The notes beneath the pieces were generated by a model. That model ran no database searches. It saw nothing but the letters and a program-made list of their open reading frames with translations, and had not been told where the DNA came from. A stretch of DNA of 64,000 nucleotides, from NCBI RefSeq assembly GCF_004295345.1, contig NZ_CP036200.1:992001-1056000 (forward strand), given 5' to 3'. A program made the position numbers and the translations under genes. This document shows positions 45,087 through 54,349 of this stretch, piece after piece. The stretch's first letter is position 1; every line of letters starts with the position of its first letter. The DNA comes from Shewanella maritima (lineage in GTDB: Bacteria > Pseudomonadota > Gammaproteobacteria > Enterobacterales > Shewanellaceae).

Positions 45087-46847
45087 ATGTCGGTGAAAAC
45101 GAGCGATTCAATAAATAATGCACAAGCTGATATCAATGCCAATGCGTACGATGCAGACTGCTTTATTGAGTTTAATGATGATATCAGTCAAATCGCTTTG
45201 CCTGAGAAATTTACATTTCCCTTCTATTATCAGCCGCATGCGCTGTCTGAGCTAGCGGCGAAACAACTGCAACAAGATTATCTTGAGCCTAACCCTTGGC
45301 AGCATAACTTTGGTTTAAATGACAGTGATGAGCAACAATCTGCTGTCGGTAAGATGTTTGGTGTATTGGTGGTTAAAAACCAGCAGGGCAAGCTGGGTTT
45401 TATTGCGGCATTTTCAGGCAAGCTTGCCGATCAAAATCTACTGTCTCCGTTTGTACCACCTGTATTCGACATGCTGACGCAAGACAGCTTTTTCGCCAAG
45501 CAGAGCCAAGAAATAAACCAAATCAATGCGCAAATTGAGTCGCTGAGTCACAGTGAGCAACTCATGCAATTCCAAGTTAACAAGCGATCGCTAACCGAGC
45601 AGCGAGACCAAGCTGTTCAAACTCAACAGCAGTTAATGGTAACTGGACGTAAACAACGAAAAGAACAACGCAAGCAGGCACAAGCGCAACTTGAGCAGCA
45701 AGTCATTACCGAGCAAGCATTTAATAACTTATCGATAGAACTTAGTCGCCAAAGCGTGACGCAAAAAAACCATCTGGCTGAAATAAAAGCGCATTGGCTT
45801 GAGCGAATCACTGAAGTTGAGCGCGCGTTAGATAAATTAACTGACGAATTACAAGGCTTAAAGGCGGCTCGTAAACAACGCTCGAACCAATTACAACAGC
45901 AACTATTTGCTCAATACCAATTCAACAATGGCTTGGGTGAGATTAAAGATCTCAATGCGATTTTTGCTGATACCCCAAATCACTTGCCACCAGCGGCGGC
46001 AGGAGAATGCGCAGCACCTAAGCTACTGCAGTACGCCTTTACCCATAAGTTTGAGCCCATCGCAATGGCGGAGTTCTGGTGGGGTAAAGCGCCTAAGTCT
46101 GAAGTAAAGCAGCATAAAAACTACTATCCAGCCTGTCACAGCAAATGTCGCCCTATACTTGGCCACATGCTACAAGGGCTAAATGTCGAGCCAGACCCGC
46201 TACTGATCAATACCGCTGCGGATAAACAAATCGAAATTATTTATGAAGACGCGCACATCGTAGTCATTAACAAGCCTGCTGAAATGCTATCAGTTGCGGG
46301 TAAACATATTAGCGATTCGGTGCAAACACGAATGAAGCAGCGCTATCCGAAAGCTAGCGGGCCGCTAATTGTTCACCGTCTTGATATGTCTACTTCAGGC
46401 TTGATGGTTATCGCCCTTTCTAGCGAAGCCAACAAAGCGTTAGTGCAGCAGTTTATTGAACGCACTGTATGTAAACGTTATGTGGCATTAATTGACGATG
46501 TGCCAGCGCAGCAAAGCGGTGATATCAGCTTGCCACTGCGAGTCGATCTCGATGATAGACCTAAGCAGCTGGTGTGTTATGAACACGGCAAGCATGCCGA
46601 AACACACTGGCAGCTTGAGCGCGTGATTGATGGTAAAGCCTTATTAGCCTTATACCCAAAAACTGGGCGCACTCATCAACTAAGAATGCACTGCGCCCAC
46701 CACCTTGGATTAGGCATGGCGATCGTTGGTGATGACTTATATGGCAAGCACGATAAGCGATTACACCTCCATGCCCAGCAATTAAGCTTTAATCACCCGG
46801 ATACGGGCGCACCGATGCAATTCGAAGTGAAAGCCGAGTTTGAATAA
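45087..46847 (+). CDS. RluA-family pseudouridine synthase with long coiled-coil N-terminus
   Basis: 586 residues. The C-terminal ~215 residues are an RluA-type catalytic domain: IIYEDAHIVVINKPAEMLSV, VHRLDMSTSGLMVIAL (nucleophile Asp ~434), KRYVALIDD and KTGRTHQLRMHCAHHLGLG. The N-terminal ~370 residues add a domain with GVLVVKNQQGKLGFIAAFSGK and a long Gln/Glu/Lys-rich coiled coil (~145-270), then a small segment with CHSKC. This large architecture differs from RluA, RluC or RluD; the target uridine is unknown. No strong ribosome-binding site is seen. Confidence 0.88.
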   Translation: MSVKTSDSINNAQADINANAYDADCFIEFNDDISQIALPEKFTFPFYYQPHALSELAAKQLQQDYLEPNPWQHNFGLNDSDEQQSAVGKMFGVLVVKNQQGKLGFIAAFSGKLADQNLLSPFVPPVFDMLTQDSFFAKQSQEINQINAQIESLSHSEQLMQFQVNKRSLTEQRDQAVQTQQQLMVTGRKQRKEQRKQAQAQLEQQVITEQAFNNLSIELSRQSVTQKNHLAEIKAHWLERITEVERALDKLTDELQGLKAARKQRSNQLQQQLFAQYQFNNGLGEIKDLNAIFADTPNHLPPAAAGECAAPKLLQYAFTHKFEPIAMAEFWWGKAPKSEVKQHKNYYPACHSKCRPILGHMLQGLNVEPDPLLINTAADKQIEIIYEDAHIVVINKPAEMLSVAGKHISDSVQTRMKQRYPKASGPLIVHRLDMSTSGLMVIALSSEANKALVQQFIERTVCKRYVALIDDVPAQQSGDISLPLRVDLDDRPKQLVCYEHGKHAETHWQLERVIDGKALLALYPKTGRTHQLRMHCAHHLGLGMAIVGDDLYGKHDKRLHLHAQQLSFNHPDTGAPMQFEVKAEFE

Positions 46848-46870
46848 TCTCGTCTATCGGACGGGTAAGA

Positions 46871-47263
46871 TTAGGAAAGCTTAGCTTTAAGCGCCTTTAC
46901 CTCATCATACTCATACGTGGTGATCTCGAACGGATTAGCAAATGGGTCGCTAAAGTAAATCGACCAGCTTAAATCATGATCGTACTCTTTAGAGACCACA
47001 TTGTGTTGATTTAGTTGCGTTTGCCAGGCTAAAAAATCTTCAGCACTAACCCCAAATGCAACTGTCGTGCGCTTATTGGCATCAGACTCAAACAAGGCAA
47101 GGTGAATATCGCCATGCTTAATGGTTAACGGGCCGCCATCTTTACTCCAAAAACGAAGCGCTTCAATCACATGAAAACCTAACACCTGTTGATACCAATC
47201 AACAGCCTGCTCGCGGTTGGACACATAGATATGAATATGATCAATCCTTTGTAAACTAGCCAT
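46871..47263 (-). CDS. VOC/glyoxalase-fold family protein
   Basis: 130 residues with one vicinal-oxygen-chelate unit: RIDHIHIYVSNREQAVDWYQ, VLGFHVIEALRF, and the later YFSDPFANPFEITTYEYDEV, whose Glu is a typical metal ligand. Members include glyoxalases, dioxygenases and resistance proteins; the substrate here is unknown. AGGAG lies six bases before the ATG. Confidence 0.85.
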   Translation of the reverse strand: MASLQRIDHIHIYVSNREQAVDWYQQVLGFHVIEALRFWSKDGGPLTIKHGDIHLALFESDANKRTTVAFGVSAEDFLAWQTQLNQHNVVSKEYDHDLSWSIYFSDPFANPFEITTYEYDEVKALKAKLS

Positions 47264-47407
47264 AGCATGCTCCTACTGCAACAAACGGGGTAACACTCGG
47301 TAGAACTCTAAGTCTGAATAGTGTTAATTCAAATTTATTAAAAACAACACTTTACACAAGTTAGCGACTAGATAGTATAGCGGTAATGATTTTGACTAGG
47401 ACGGATT

Positions 47408-48472
47408 ATGTCAACGCCCAGCCAGCCTCAAAGGATGGATAAACCCTACAATAATAAACAGCTTAGCCAGTTTTTAGCCAAGCTAAAACGCCAGGCAGCG
47501 GGTTCAGCCTCGATTGATACCATTAAAGACTGCCTTGATCAGGCTATTGCCCTGCCCTATGCCACCAAGTATCGCAATCAGTACCATTATATTTCGCTGC
47601 TACTTGGCACCATCGCCAGTATCGGACTATGGTTGTATCTCGACCGTCTGGGCTATAGCTTTTCATACTATCAACAGACTCATTGGCTGGCGTTTGCGCT
47701 GCTATTTAGCGTCATAATTGGCTGCGTTATCACCCTAACCATTCGCCATAAGCGTATTAAAAGCACTTCCAAGCTGCTGCGCGATGAAACCATTAAGCAT
47801 CTCTATAATATGACTGAGTGTGATGGTATATTTTTGGCGCAAGCCCAAAGCAAGTTTGTTGATTTTCAGCGTGGTAATCACAGCCGCAATATTGAGTGGG
47901 GCAAGGAAATTGACTTTCATACCCAAGCCGGAGTTATCCGCGCTAGCGTAATTCATCATCACTATGTTGACCAGCGCCAAGAAACCTATACTGAGACCGA
48001 TAGCAAGGGGAATACTCAAACCCGTACTCGCACCGTTTACGATCACTACCATCGTGAAGGGGTCATTTTCCCGCCGATTAATAAATGCCACAGCCTAGTC
48101 ATGAGCGAGCTTAGAGCGAAAAAACATTGGCCAGAGAAGTTTATGCCGGCATCGCGCGAGTTTGAAAAACGTTTTAATGTACAAACCGCTAGCGAGTTTG
48201 AAGCCGCCAAGTTCCTTGAACCCGTGGTGGTTGTCGCCTGCGAAGCGCTTGGTAAACAATTACCGCAACTCACCATCGAGTTTGCAGCTGATGGCAGCTT
48301 GCTCATCAACCAAAATGAAGCCAACCTACTTAACCCCAAAATGGATCACGATATAACGAGTCCACGCGCGTTTAAAAACGAGCTGTTAAACGACACCTCG
48401 CTTGATACAGTTAATCGCATATTTGGCTTCGTAAATAAGATTATTCACCACAGTGTCGGCCCAACTCGATAA
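47408..48472 (+). CDS. DUF3137-like membrane protein, partner of LemA
   Basis: 354 residues with two transmembrane helices (~60-80 and ~92-112) and a cytoplasmic C-terminal part. The order FVDFQRGNHS..., TYTETDSKGNTQTRTRTVYD, FEKRFNVQTASEFEAAKFLEP and LPQLTIEFAADGSLLI follows the DUF3137 pattern, a family often beside LemA genes. No biochemical role is established. The ATG follows AGGA; the lemA gene begins nine bases after its stop, so the two are co-transcribed. Confidence 0.75.
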   Translation: MSTPSQPQRMDKPYNNKQLSQFLAKLKRQAAGSASIDTIKDCLDQAIALPYATKYRNQYHYISLLLGTIASIGLWLYLDRLGYSFSYYQQTHWLAFALLFSVIIGCVITLTIRHKRIKSTSKLLRDETIKHLYNMTECDGIFLAQAQSKFVDFQRGNHSRNIEWGKEIDFHTQAGVIRASVIHHHYVDQRQETYTETDSKGNTQTRTRTVYDHYHREGVIFPPINKCHSLVMSELRAKKHWPEKFMPASREFEKRFNVQTASEFEAAKFLEPVVVVACEALGKQLPQLTIEFAADGSLLINQNEANLLNPKMDHDITSPRAFKNELLNDTSLDTVNRIFGFVNKIIHHSVGPTR

Positions 48473-48481
48473 GGATTAAAA

Positions 48482-49051
48482 ATGGACGCTTCTATGATTT
48501 TATTAATAATTGCCGGCGTAGTGTTACTCGGCATGTGGATTATCTATAACCGCATCGTTAAAGAGCATAACTCGGTGCAGCGAGGCTGGGCTGACGTGCT
48601 TACCCAAGAGCGCCAACGTGGTCGTATCATTCCCGAGTTAGACCGCGTTTTGCAGCAGCATCAAGATTATGAAAAGCAAATCTTGCCGCAGATCACTGCG
48701 CTGCGCCAAGGCATTAACGCCCTAAAAGATGGTGAGATTGATACTAAGCTGCAAAGCCAAATTGACCAGCAATCACAAGAGCTAATTAAAGGCATCAATG
48801 TGGCGGTAGAAGCGTACCCAGAGCTACGCGCATCTGAGTCGTTCTCGAAGTTTATGTATGAAATTACCGAGCAAGAAGAAAACGTCGGTGCAGCGGTGCG
48901 TATCTTCAACCAAAACGTTGCCAGCTTTAACTCATGTATTCAGGTATTTCCTAACAACCTGGTTAACGGCATGTTCAATAAAAAACAGGTAATTGAAGTA
49001 TTTAGCGACTCAACAGCGTCGCAGTCGTTTGAATACAAGCCTAAGTTTTAG
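48482..49051 (+). CDS. lemA: LemA family protein
   Basis: 189 residues: an N-terminal membrane helix (ILLIIAGVVLLGMWIIY), then YNRIVKEHNSVQRGWADV, the LemA signature, and a long helical bundle (ASESFSKFMYEITEQEENVG, RIFNQNVASFNS). LemA proteins sit in the inner membrane with unclear function. AAGGA lies seven bases upstream of the ATG. Confidence 0.92.
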   Translation: MDASMILLIIAGVVLLGMWIIYNRIVKEHNSVQRGWADVLTQERQRGRIIPELDRVLQQHQDYEKQILPQITALRQGINALKDGEIDTKLQSQIDQQSQELIKGINVAVEAYPELRASESFSKFMYEITEQEENVGAAVRIFNQNVASFNSCIQVFPNNLVNGMFNKKQVIEVFSDSTASQSFEYKPKF

Positions 49052-49082
49052 GGCTTACCTATAAGCATAAAAATAAAGCATA

Positions 49083-49120
49083 AAAAATGCCTTTTATCGA
49101 ACGAGATAAAAGGCATTTTT
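49083..49120. terminator. Bidirectional terminator
   Basis: AAAAATGCCTTTTATC, six-base loop, GATAAAAGGCATTTTT; perfect 16-bp stem with T-runs both ways, between convergent lemA and gspB. Confidence 0.9.
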
Positions 49121-49176
49121 GTTTTTAGCACAGTCGGTTAACTAAAGTGTTAACCAGCTAAAAAATTATGACAAAC

Positions 49177-50379
49177 TTAAATCGCTGGCACTTTAAACTC
49201 AGTGCCGTCGATATCTAAAATCACATCGCGCGGACGAATTTCAATAATGGTCATCTTACCGCCGATTTTGTCACCTTGTTGCAGCTCAGCGCCATCTACA
49301 TTTAACCAACGCTGCGCTGGCTCTGATGAATAGACATGGGCGACAATATTAAACTCAGGCACTTGTAATTGTACGCTCGCAGGTAAGTCGCCATAGCTAG
49401 GAAGCACCTTATCTTGCGTTTTAGGGATAGGATCAAGCTGCTCTGCGGTTACAGACTGATTCGCTGATTGCTCATACTCAACTTCTTTTAGGGCAGCCTC
49501 AAAAGCGAGCATCAAGTTATTGCGCTCAGCCTGCTCAACCTTAGTTTGTTCAAAGTTGACGGATTTAGCCGCGCTATCGACTTCATATTGAAGCTTGGCT
49601 AACTCTTTGCGTCCACGTTCATTCGGATTAGCGCCGAGAATAATCGGCTCTTGCTCATTAACATTCGTATTTGCTGCTAAGTCAGGCATTTGTGAGGCTT
49701 GGTTAGCTGCACCAGTTGACACCAAGCCATTCTCAACATCGTACTGATAACTTAAGGCCTCAAGCTGCGCTAAGGTAATGCCAGAGTCGGTGGGCTCTAA
49801 TAGCTGAGATTCCGCTATAGATTGAGCATTTTGGTTAGCTGATGCATAAGTTGCAGCCACATTTTGACCAACTCCCGAAGGCTGAATGCTTGAAGCTGAC
49901 GGTTCTAAAGTTTGCTGATAACTAGGTTGGTTAACTTGCCCCTGCACAGGTCGAGTATTACTGATTGCTGTCGCCGAATAATGCTTTGCAACAGGCAAGG
50001 CAACTTTCCCCGCCAAGCGCACGTTAGTGCTAGATTCAGACGGGTTAACATTTGTTTTGATATCATCAGGCAGCTGCGACAGTTTACTTGCAGCGGTTTG
50101 CTCAGCGAGCTTTGCAGTACTTGTCTGGTTAGCTTGACTGCCATTAGTCTGAGTTTCTACAGTTTTAGGGCTAAGCAACCAAGTATGGCTTGCCCAGGCG
50201 AGCGCGCCGCCTAAACTCACTGTAACAACTAAACCTAGTGTTTGCTTTACCGCTAATGGCAACTGCACCTTTGGCTTTGCAGTTACAGGCGCGGGCTGGG
50301 TTACCATATCAATTGGCGATTGCTGCTGTTGGTTTTGTTGCTGCTTTTGCTTCGACACAGCGTCCAATAAAATCGACAT
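49177..50379 (-). CDS. gspB: type II secretion assembly protein GspB
   Basis: 400 residues: short cytoplasmic start (MSILLDAVSKQKQQQNQQQQ), one membrane helix (~47-68), a long low-complexity periplasmic linker (~75-320), and the C-terminal T2SSB domain (PEFNIVAHVYSSEPAQRWLN, MTIIEIRPRDVILDIDGTEF). With GspA/ExeA it helps insert the secretin through peptidoglycan. Its ATG overlaps the exeA stop (TAATG) with AGGAG upstream, showing translational coupling. The linker is much longer than in compact ExeB proteins. Confidence 0.88.
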   Translation of the reverse strand: MSILLDAVSKQKQQQNQQQQSPIDMVTQPAPVTAKPKVQLPLAVKQTLGLVVTVSLGGALAWASHTWLLSPKTVETQTNGSQANQTSTAKLAEQTAASKLSQLPDDIKTNVNPSESSTNVRLAGKVALPVAKHYSATAISNTRPVQGQVNQPSYQQTLEPSASSIQPSGVGQNVAATYASANQNAQSIAESQLLEPTDSGITLAQLEALSYQYDVENGLVSTGAANQASQMPDLAANTNVNEQEPIILGANPNERGRKELAKLQYEVDSAAKSVNFEQTKVEQAERNNLMLAFEAALKEVEYEQSANQSVTAEQLDPIPKTQDKVLPSYGDLPASVQLQVPEFNIVAHVYSSEPAQRWLNVDGAELQQGDKIGGKMTIIEIRPRDVILDIDGTEFKVPAI

Positions 50380-52082
50380 TAGCTCAGCTCCTGCCCGCTC
50401 GCGTTATTCACTATAGATTTTGACTGATTGCGTGAAAGGTTAAATGAAGCTTGGCTTGATGTACGAGACAGTTTTGGCCCGTGCTGGCTTAGCAACAAGT
50501 GTATTTTCACCAGTGTTTGACTACCCGCAATACCGTCCGCTTTTAAGCCATTACGACGCTGAAACTCCATCACATGTTGCGATAGTTGCTGATCAAAATT
50601 ACTTAATAAGCGAGACGGGCGCTGCTGAATACTGGCTAGACTATTTTCAAGCCACTGAGCGTGCGAAAGGCTTGCGGTTGGGCCAATTTCGCGCGGAGTG
50701 TTATCTGCACCCGCCCAAAGGATCTCAAAGGTGCCAGCGAAATGACGTTCGAACCAGGCTTTATCTACCCAAAACTGTTGCTCAGATAGTTGCAGTAAAA
50801 TCTGCTCACCTTGACGCTCAACCACGACACCATAAAAGTTATCGCCAGCATTGTTATAAAGGTACACAACCGCTGGGTAATTAAGCTGAGCAACACTGTT
50901 CCAGTTGCCTTGCTGTTGGTAACAAGCTAACCCTTGCTGAGTCGCGGCCTGACAAAAAGTCAGCCCAATAATCGGTTGCTTTTGCCATAAACCAAACAGC
51001 GCCGAGTAAGCGTGGTCGATTTGCTTAGCACTGCTCATTGCCGTGCGTAATATCGATTGCTCAATTCCCTTTGGTGCTTGTGGCTTAACAGAAGTCTGCT
51101 TAGAAGATGCTTGTGTATTGACAGTTTGCGCACTATCGGTTTGCTCAACTTTGGCAGCAACTTGCTGATTTGATGAGTCTCCATCTAGCTGTTGCAACAC
51201 AAGCAGCACACCAACAAAAGCTACTACCAACGACCCAGCTAACACCCACGGCCAGCGCTTGCTTTCAATCACTTCATCAGCGCCTAACACTTCTTTAGCA
51301 GCCTGATTCACCATTTTATGATCAACCGGCACTTTTGATTGCCCGTAGCCTGCCATTAGCGCACGTTCACATAGTAGGTTGGTCAATCTTGGAATACCGC
51401 CACTGTATTTATGTAGCACCTTAATGGCTTTGTTGGTAAACAGTGGTTCATGGCGACCAGCCACTTGCAAACGGTGACGTACATAAAAGCCTAACTCTTC
51501 AACTGAAAGCGGCAATAAGTGGTATCTAGCAGTAATTCGCTGCGCAAGCTGACGCAGATCCTGGCGCTTCAATAATTGTTGCAGTTCAGGCTGACCAATA
51601 AGGATAACTTGCAACAGCTTTTTGGTGTCGGTTTCAAGATTTGTCAGTAAGCGCAGCTGCTCGAGCACTTCAGAGCGAAGATGCTGCGCTTCATCGATAA
51701 TTAATACGGTATTGCGCTTTTTCTCATGATTTGCGAGCAAGAACTGACTGATCAAATCGGTAAGCTGTTTAAGGCTTGGGTTTTCACCATATTTAATCCC
51801 CAACTCATCACACAAGGTTGCGAGCAATTCAAGCTCAGTCAGTGACGGATTGAGAATAAATGCAGTGTCGGTATTTTCTGGAAGCTGCTGTAATAGACAA
51901 CGAGACACTGTGGTTTTACCCGTGCCGACTTCACCAGTTAACAACACAAAGCCACCCGTTTCCCCAAGGCCATAGGTTAAATGGGCCAGTGCTTCTTTAT
52001 GGCGATCACTTAAAAATAAATAGTGAGGATTTGGGGCAATAGAGAATGGATTGTCAGTTAATCCATAAAAGGCTTTATACAT
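50379..52082 (-). CDS. gspA: ExeA/GspA-type AAA ATPase with peptidoglycan-binding domain
   Basis: 567 residues. AAA+ domain: Walker A LLTGEVGTGKTTVSRCLL (~45), Walker B TVLIIDEAQHL (~130), then YSGGIPRLTNLLCERAL. A single membrane helix (~280-300) leads to a periplasmic region with a C39-peptidase-like segment (~340-470) and a C-terminal peptidoglycan-binding domain (VMEFQRRNGLKADGIAGSQT). ExeA uses ATP and peptidoglycan contact to place the type II secretin. Other T2SS genes are not in the window. It is divergent from cca. Confidence 0.9.
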   Translation of the reverse strand: MYKAFYGLTDNPFSIAPNPHYLFLSDRHKEALAHLTYGLGETGGFVLLTGEVGTGKTTVSRCLLQQLPENTDTAFILNPSLTELELLATLCDELGIKYGENPSLKQLTDLISQFLLANHEKKRNTVLIIDEAQHLRSEVLEQLRLLTNLETDTKKLLQVILIGQPELQQLLKRQDLRQLAQRITARYHLLPLSVEELGFYVRHRLQVAGRHEPLFTNKAIKVLHKYSGGIPRLTNLLCERALMAGYGQSKVPVDHKMVNQAAKEVLGADEVIESKRWPWVLAGSLVVAFVGVLLVLQQLDGDSSNQQVAAKVEQTDSAQTVNTQASSKQTSVKPQAPKGIEQSILRTAMSSAKQIDHAYSALFGLWQKQPIIGLTFCQAATQQGLACYQQQGNWNSVAQLNYPAVVYLYNNAGDNFYGVVVERQGEQILLQLSEQQFWVDKAWFERHFAGTFEILWAGADNTPREIGPTASLSHAQWLENSLASIQQRPSRLLSNFDQQLSQHVMEFQRRNGLKADGIAGSQTLVKIHLLLSQHGPKLSRTSSQASFNLSRNQSKSIVNNASGQELS

Positions 52083-52217
52083 CCGACTTGAGTCCTAATT
52101 TGACAGTACCGCGTCAAGTTAATACCTGCGCAAGGTGATGTCAAAAGTTAGCCGCGAAAATCGATCTCTGGTAAGCTGTTTGCCAGTATTCTTTATCAAA
52201 AATCAGCACTAGCACAC

Positions 52218-53456
52218 ATGCAAGTATTTCTCGTCGGCGGCGCAGTTCGCGATAAATTATTAAACCTTCCAGTGAAAGACAAAGACTATATGGTGGTCGG
52301 CAGCACGGTCGAAGCCATGTTAGATAAAGGCTTTCAACAGGTTGGTAAAGACTTCCCGGTTTTTTTACACCCGAAAACCCAGCAAGAGTATGCGCTCGCG
52401 CGTACTGAGCGCAAAAGTGGCCGTGGTTACGAAGGCTTTGTTTGCCACGCTGATGAAACTGTTACTCTTGAACAAGACTTATTGCGCCGCGATTTAACGA
52501 TTAATGCCATTGCTGAAGATGAGTCGGGCAAGCTACACGACCCGTATAACGGCATTAAAGATCTTGAAAGCCGCATTCTGCGTCATGTATCCGCCGCCTT
52601 TAGTGAAGACCCTCTTAGGGTACTGAGAGTCGCGCGTTTTGCCGCTAGGTTTGCTCCGCAAGGATTTACCGTTGCCAGTGAGACCGTGGCATTAATGCAG
52701 CAAATGGCGGACTCAGGCGAGTTAAAAGCGCTAACTGCAGAGCGAGTTTGGCAAGAGATCGACAAAGTGCTCGATTGCGCTCAGCCGCAGGTGTTTTTTG
52801 AGGTACTCAGGCAATGCGGCGCACTTAAAGAGATATTGCCAGAGATAGATGCATTATTCGGTGTGCCGCAACCAGAAAAGTGGCACCCTGAAATAGACAG
52901 CGGCATCCACACCATGATGGTGCTAGAGCAAGCCGCCAAATTAACCACAGATAAAGCAGTGCGTTTTGCCGCACTTACCCATGACTTAGGCAAAGCATTA
53001 ACCCCAAAAGATCAATGGCCAAAGCACCATGGTCACGGCCAAAAAGGTTTAGCACCAATTAAGCAACTCTGCAGTCGTATTCGCGTACCGAATGAGCTAC
53101 GTGATTTAGCCTTGCTGATGAGCGATCAGCACCAGAACATCCATAATGCGTTTGAGCTACGAGCTGAAACCTTACTCAAAATATTCGACAAAGCCGACTT
53201 TTGGCGTAAGCCACAAAGACTCAGTCAATTGCTAGTATGCTGCCACAGTGATATTCGAGGCCGCACTGGATTTGAAGATAAGGACTACCCGCAAGCTGAG
53301 TATGTCACTCAATGTTTTAATTTGGCGTCAGAGATTGCGGTCAAACCTATTGTTGAAGCAGGGTTTAAAGGGGCTGATATCAAGCAGCAGCTGAGCAAAC
53401 AGCGTATTGAGGTGATTGCTGAGTATAAAGCCGCTCAGTCAAAAGCGCGATTTTAA
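52218..53456 (+). CDS. cca: CCA tRNA nucleotidyltransferase (multifunctional)
   Basis: 412 residues, the usual length of the E. coli enzyme. The nucleotidyltransferase motif [25 protein letters not shown] includes the DxD metal pair; [12 protein letters not shown] and [14 protein letters not shown] bind tRNA and nucleotide. The C-terminal HD domain ([23 protein letters not shown]) gives the phosphohydrolase/phosphodiesterase activities of the proteobacterial form. It adds or repairs 3'-CCA on tRNA. No strong ribosome-binding site is seen. Confidence 0.96.
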   Translation: MQVFLVGGAVRDKLLNLPVKDKDYMVVGSTVEAMLDKGFQQVGKDFPVFLHPKTQQEYALARTERKSGRGYEGFVCHADETVTLEQDLLRRDLTINAIAEDESGKLHDPYNGIKDLESRILRHVSAAFSEDPLRVLRVARFAARFAPQGFTVASETVALMQQMADSGELKALTAERVWQEIDKVLDCAQPQVFFEVLRQCGALKEILPEIDALFGVPQPEKWHPEIDSGIHTMMVLEQAAKLTTDKAVRFAALTHDLGKALTPKDQWPKHHGHGQKGLAPIKQLCSRIRVPNELRDLALLMSDQHQNIHNAFELRAETLLKIFDKADFWRKPQRLSQLLVCCHSDIRGRTGFEDKDYPQAEYVTQCFNLASEIAVKPIVEAGFKGADIKQQLSKQRIEVIAEYKAAQSKARF

Positions 53457-53633
53457 CTCAAACTTCATATTCACCATTTATACTAAATGTTTACAGATGG
53501 ATGACACTGGCACATCTAACAAAGGTGCAGCTAGGTAAAACAAGGATTTACCTATATTCAGTGGATTCTGCGTAAATTTGTGCAAAAACCCAACCAAGGC
53601 CATGTTTTTTGGTGGTGTAGCCCACATTTTTGC

Positions 53634-53662
53634 TTGAATTCATTAATTTAAAGCAATATCTT
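53634..53662 (+). promoter_or_regulatory. Probable lpp promoter
   Basis: TTGAAT (53634-53639), 17-base spacer, TATCTT (53657-53662), 118 bases before the start codon. The leader contains TGCAGAA/TTCTGCA (53727-53733/53739-53745), a 7-bp hairpin. The rest of 53457-53779 shows nothing else. Confidence 0.5.
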
Positions 53663-53779
53663 ATATCTACCCATGGTATTTGAAATATTGTGTGTCGTTT
53701 AGACGTTACTGTCGTAAAGACAATGGTGCAGAAATATGTTCTGCATTATCTACAACCTATTTGATTAAGGGATTTACCC

Positions 53780-54043
53780 ATGAAAAAAACTATGATGATT
53801 GCTGGTGTTGCTTTAACTGCTCTTTTAGGTGGCTGTGCTAACACTACTGCTCTAGAAGAAAGCGTTGCAAACCTAGGTAACAAAGTAGACCAACTATCTG
53901 CTGAAGTGGGTGCACTAAAATCTGAGCAAAGCAAACTTTCTGCTGACGTTAAAGGCGCTAAAGCAGCTGCAATGGACGCTCAAGCTGAAGCTAAACGTGC
54001 TAACGACCGTTTAGACAACATGGCTTCTTCTTACAAGAAGTAA
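53780..54043 (+). CDS. lpp: major outer membrane (Braun-type) lipoprotein
   Basis: 87 residues: signal peptide MKKTMMIAGVALTALLGG with lipobox LLGGC, then alanine-rich heptads (VANLGNKVDQLSAEVGALKS...) forming a trimeric coiled coil, and a C-terminal YKK whose last lysine can be joined to peptidoglycan, as in Lpp. It ties the outer membrane to the cell wall. AAGGG lies eight bases upstream of the ATG. Strong promoter-to-terminator isolation suggests a highly expressed single gene. Confidence 0.9.
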   Translation: MKKTMMIAGVALTALLGGCANTTALEESVANLGNKVDQLSAEVGALKSEQSKLSADVKGAKAAAMDAQAEAKRANDRLDNMASSYKK

Positions 54044-54078
54044 TCGCCATTTAAATTAGCTTATTTTATAGGTTGATT

Positions 54079-54132
54079 ATTAAGGCTTGATACTAAAGTC
54101 ACTCACAAGTGGTTTTAGTATCAAGCCTTAAT
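54079..54132 (+). terminator. Very long-stem lpp terminator
   Basis: ATTAAGGCTTGATACTAAA pairs perfectly with 54114-54132 over 19 bp, with a smaller CACT/AGTG hairpin in the loop, followed by TTTTTG. Between it and 54350 no gene or other signal is seen. Confidence 0.88.
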
Positions 54133-54349
54133 TTTTGTTCGAGTATAAAATTAGTGAGATTATCTAAATTACAGAGCTTATCTAAACTCGCATACAATCA
54201 AGGCACTCTCCCCAACAACTTTCACTACAATCTAAAATCGCTAAACCCAGTTACCAACCATTCTGCTCACCAGCCGATTCCCCTCGCCAACCAGGTCTAG
54301 TTAACTTATCCCGTTGGTTGCATCCAGCAAGTCTGGTACTACAAAAAGT

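Noticed and set aside
54109..54300. Small plus-strand reading frame after lpp
   Set aside because: It begins inside the lpp terminator stem, has no ribosome-binding site and no recognisable protein features.
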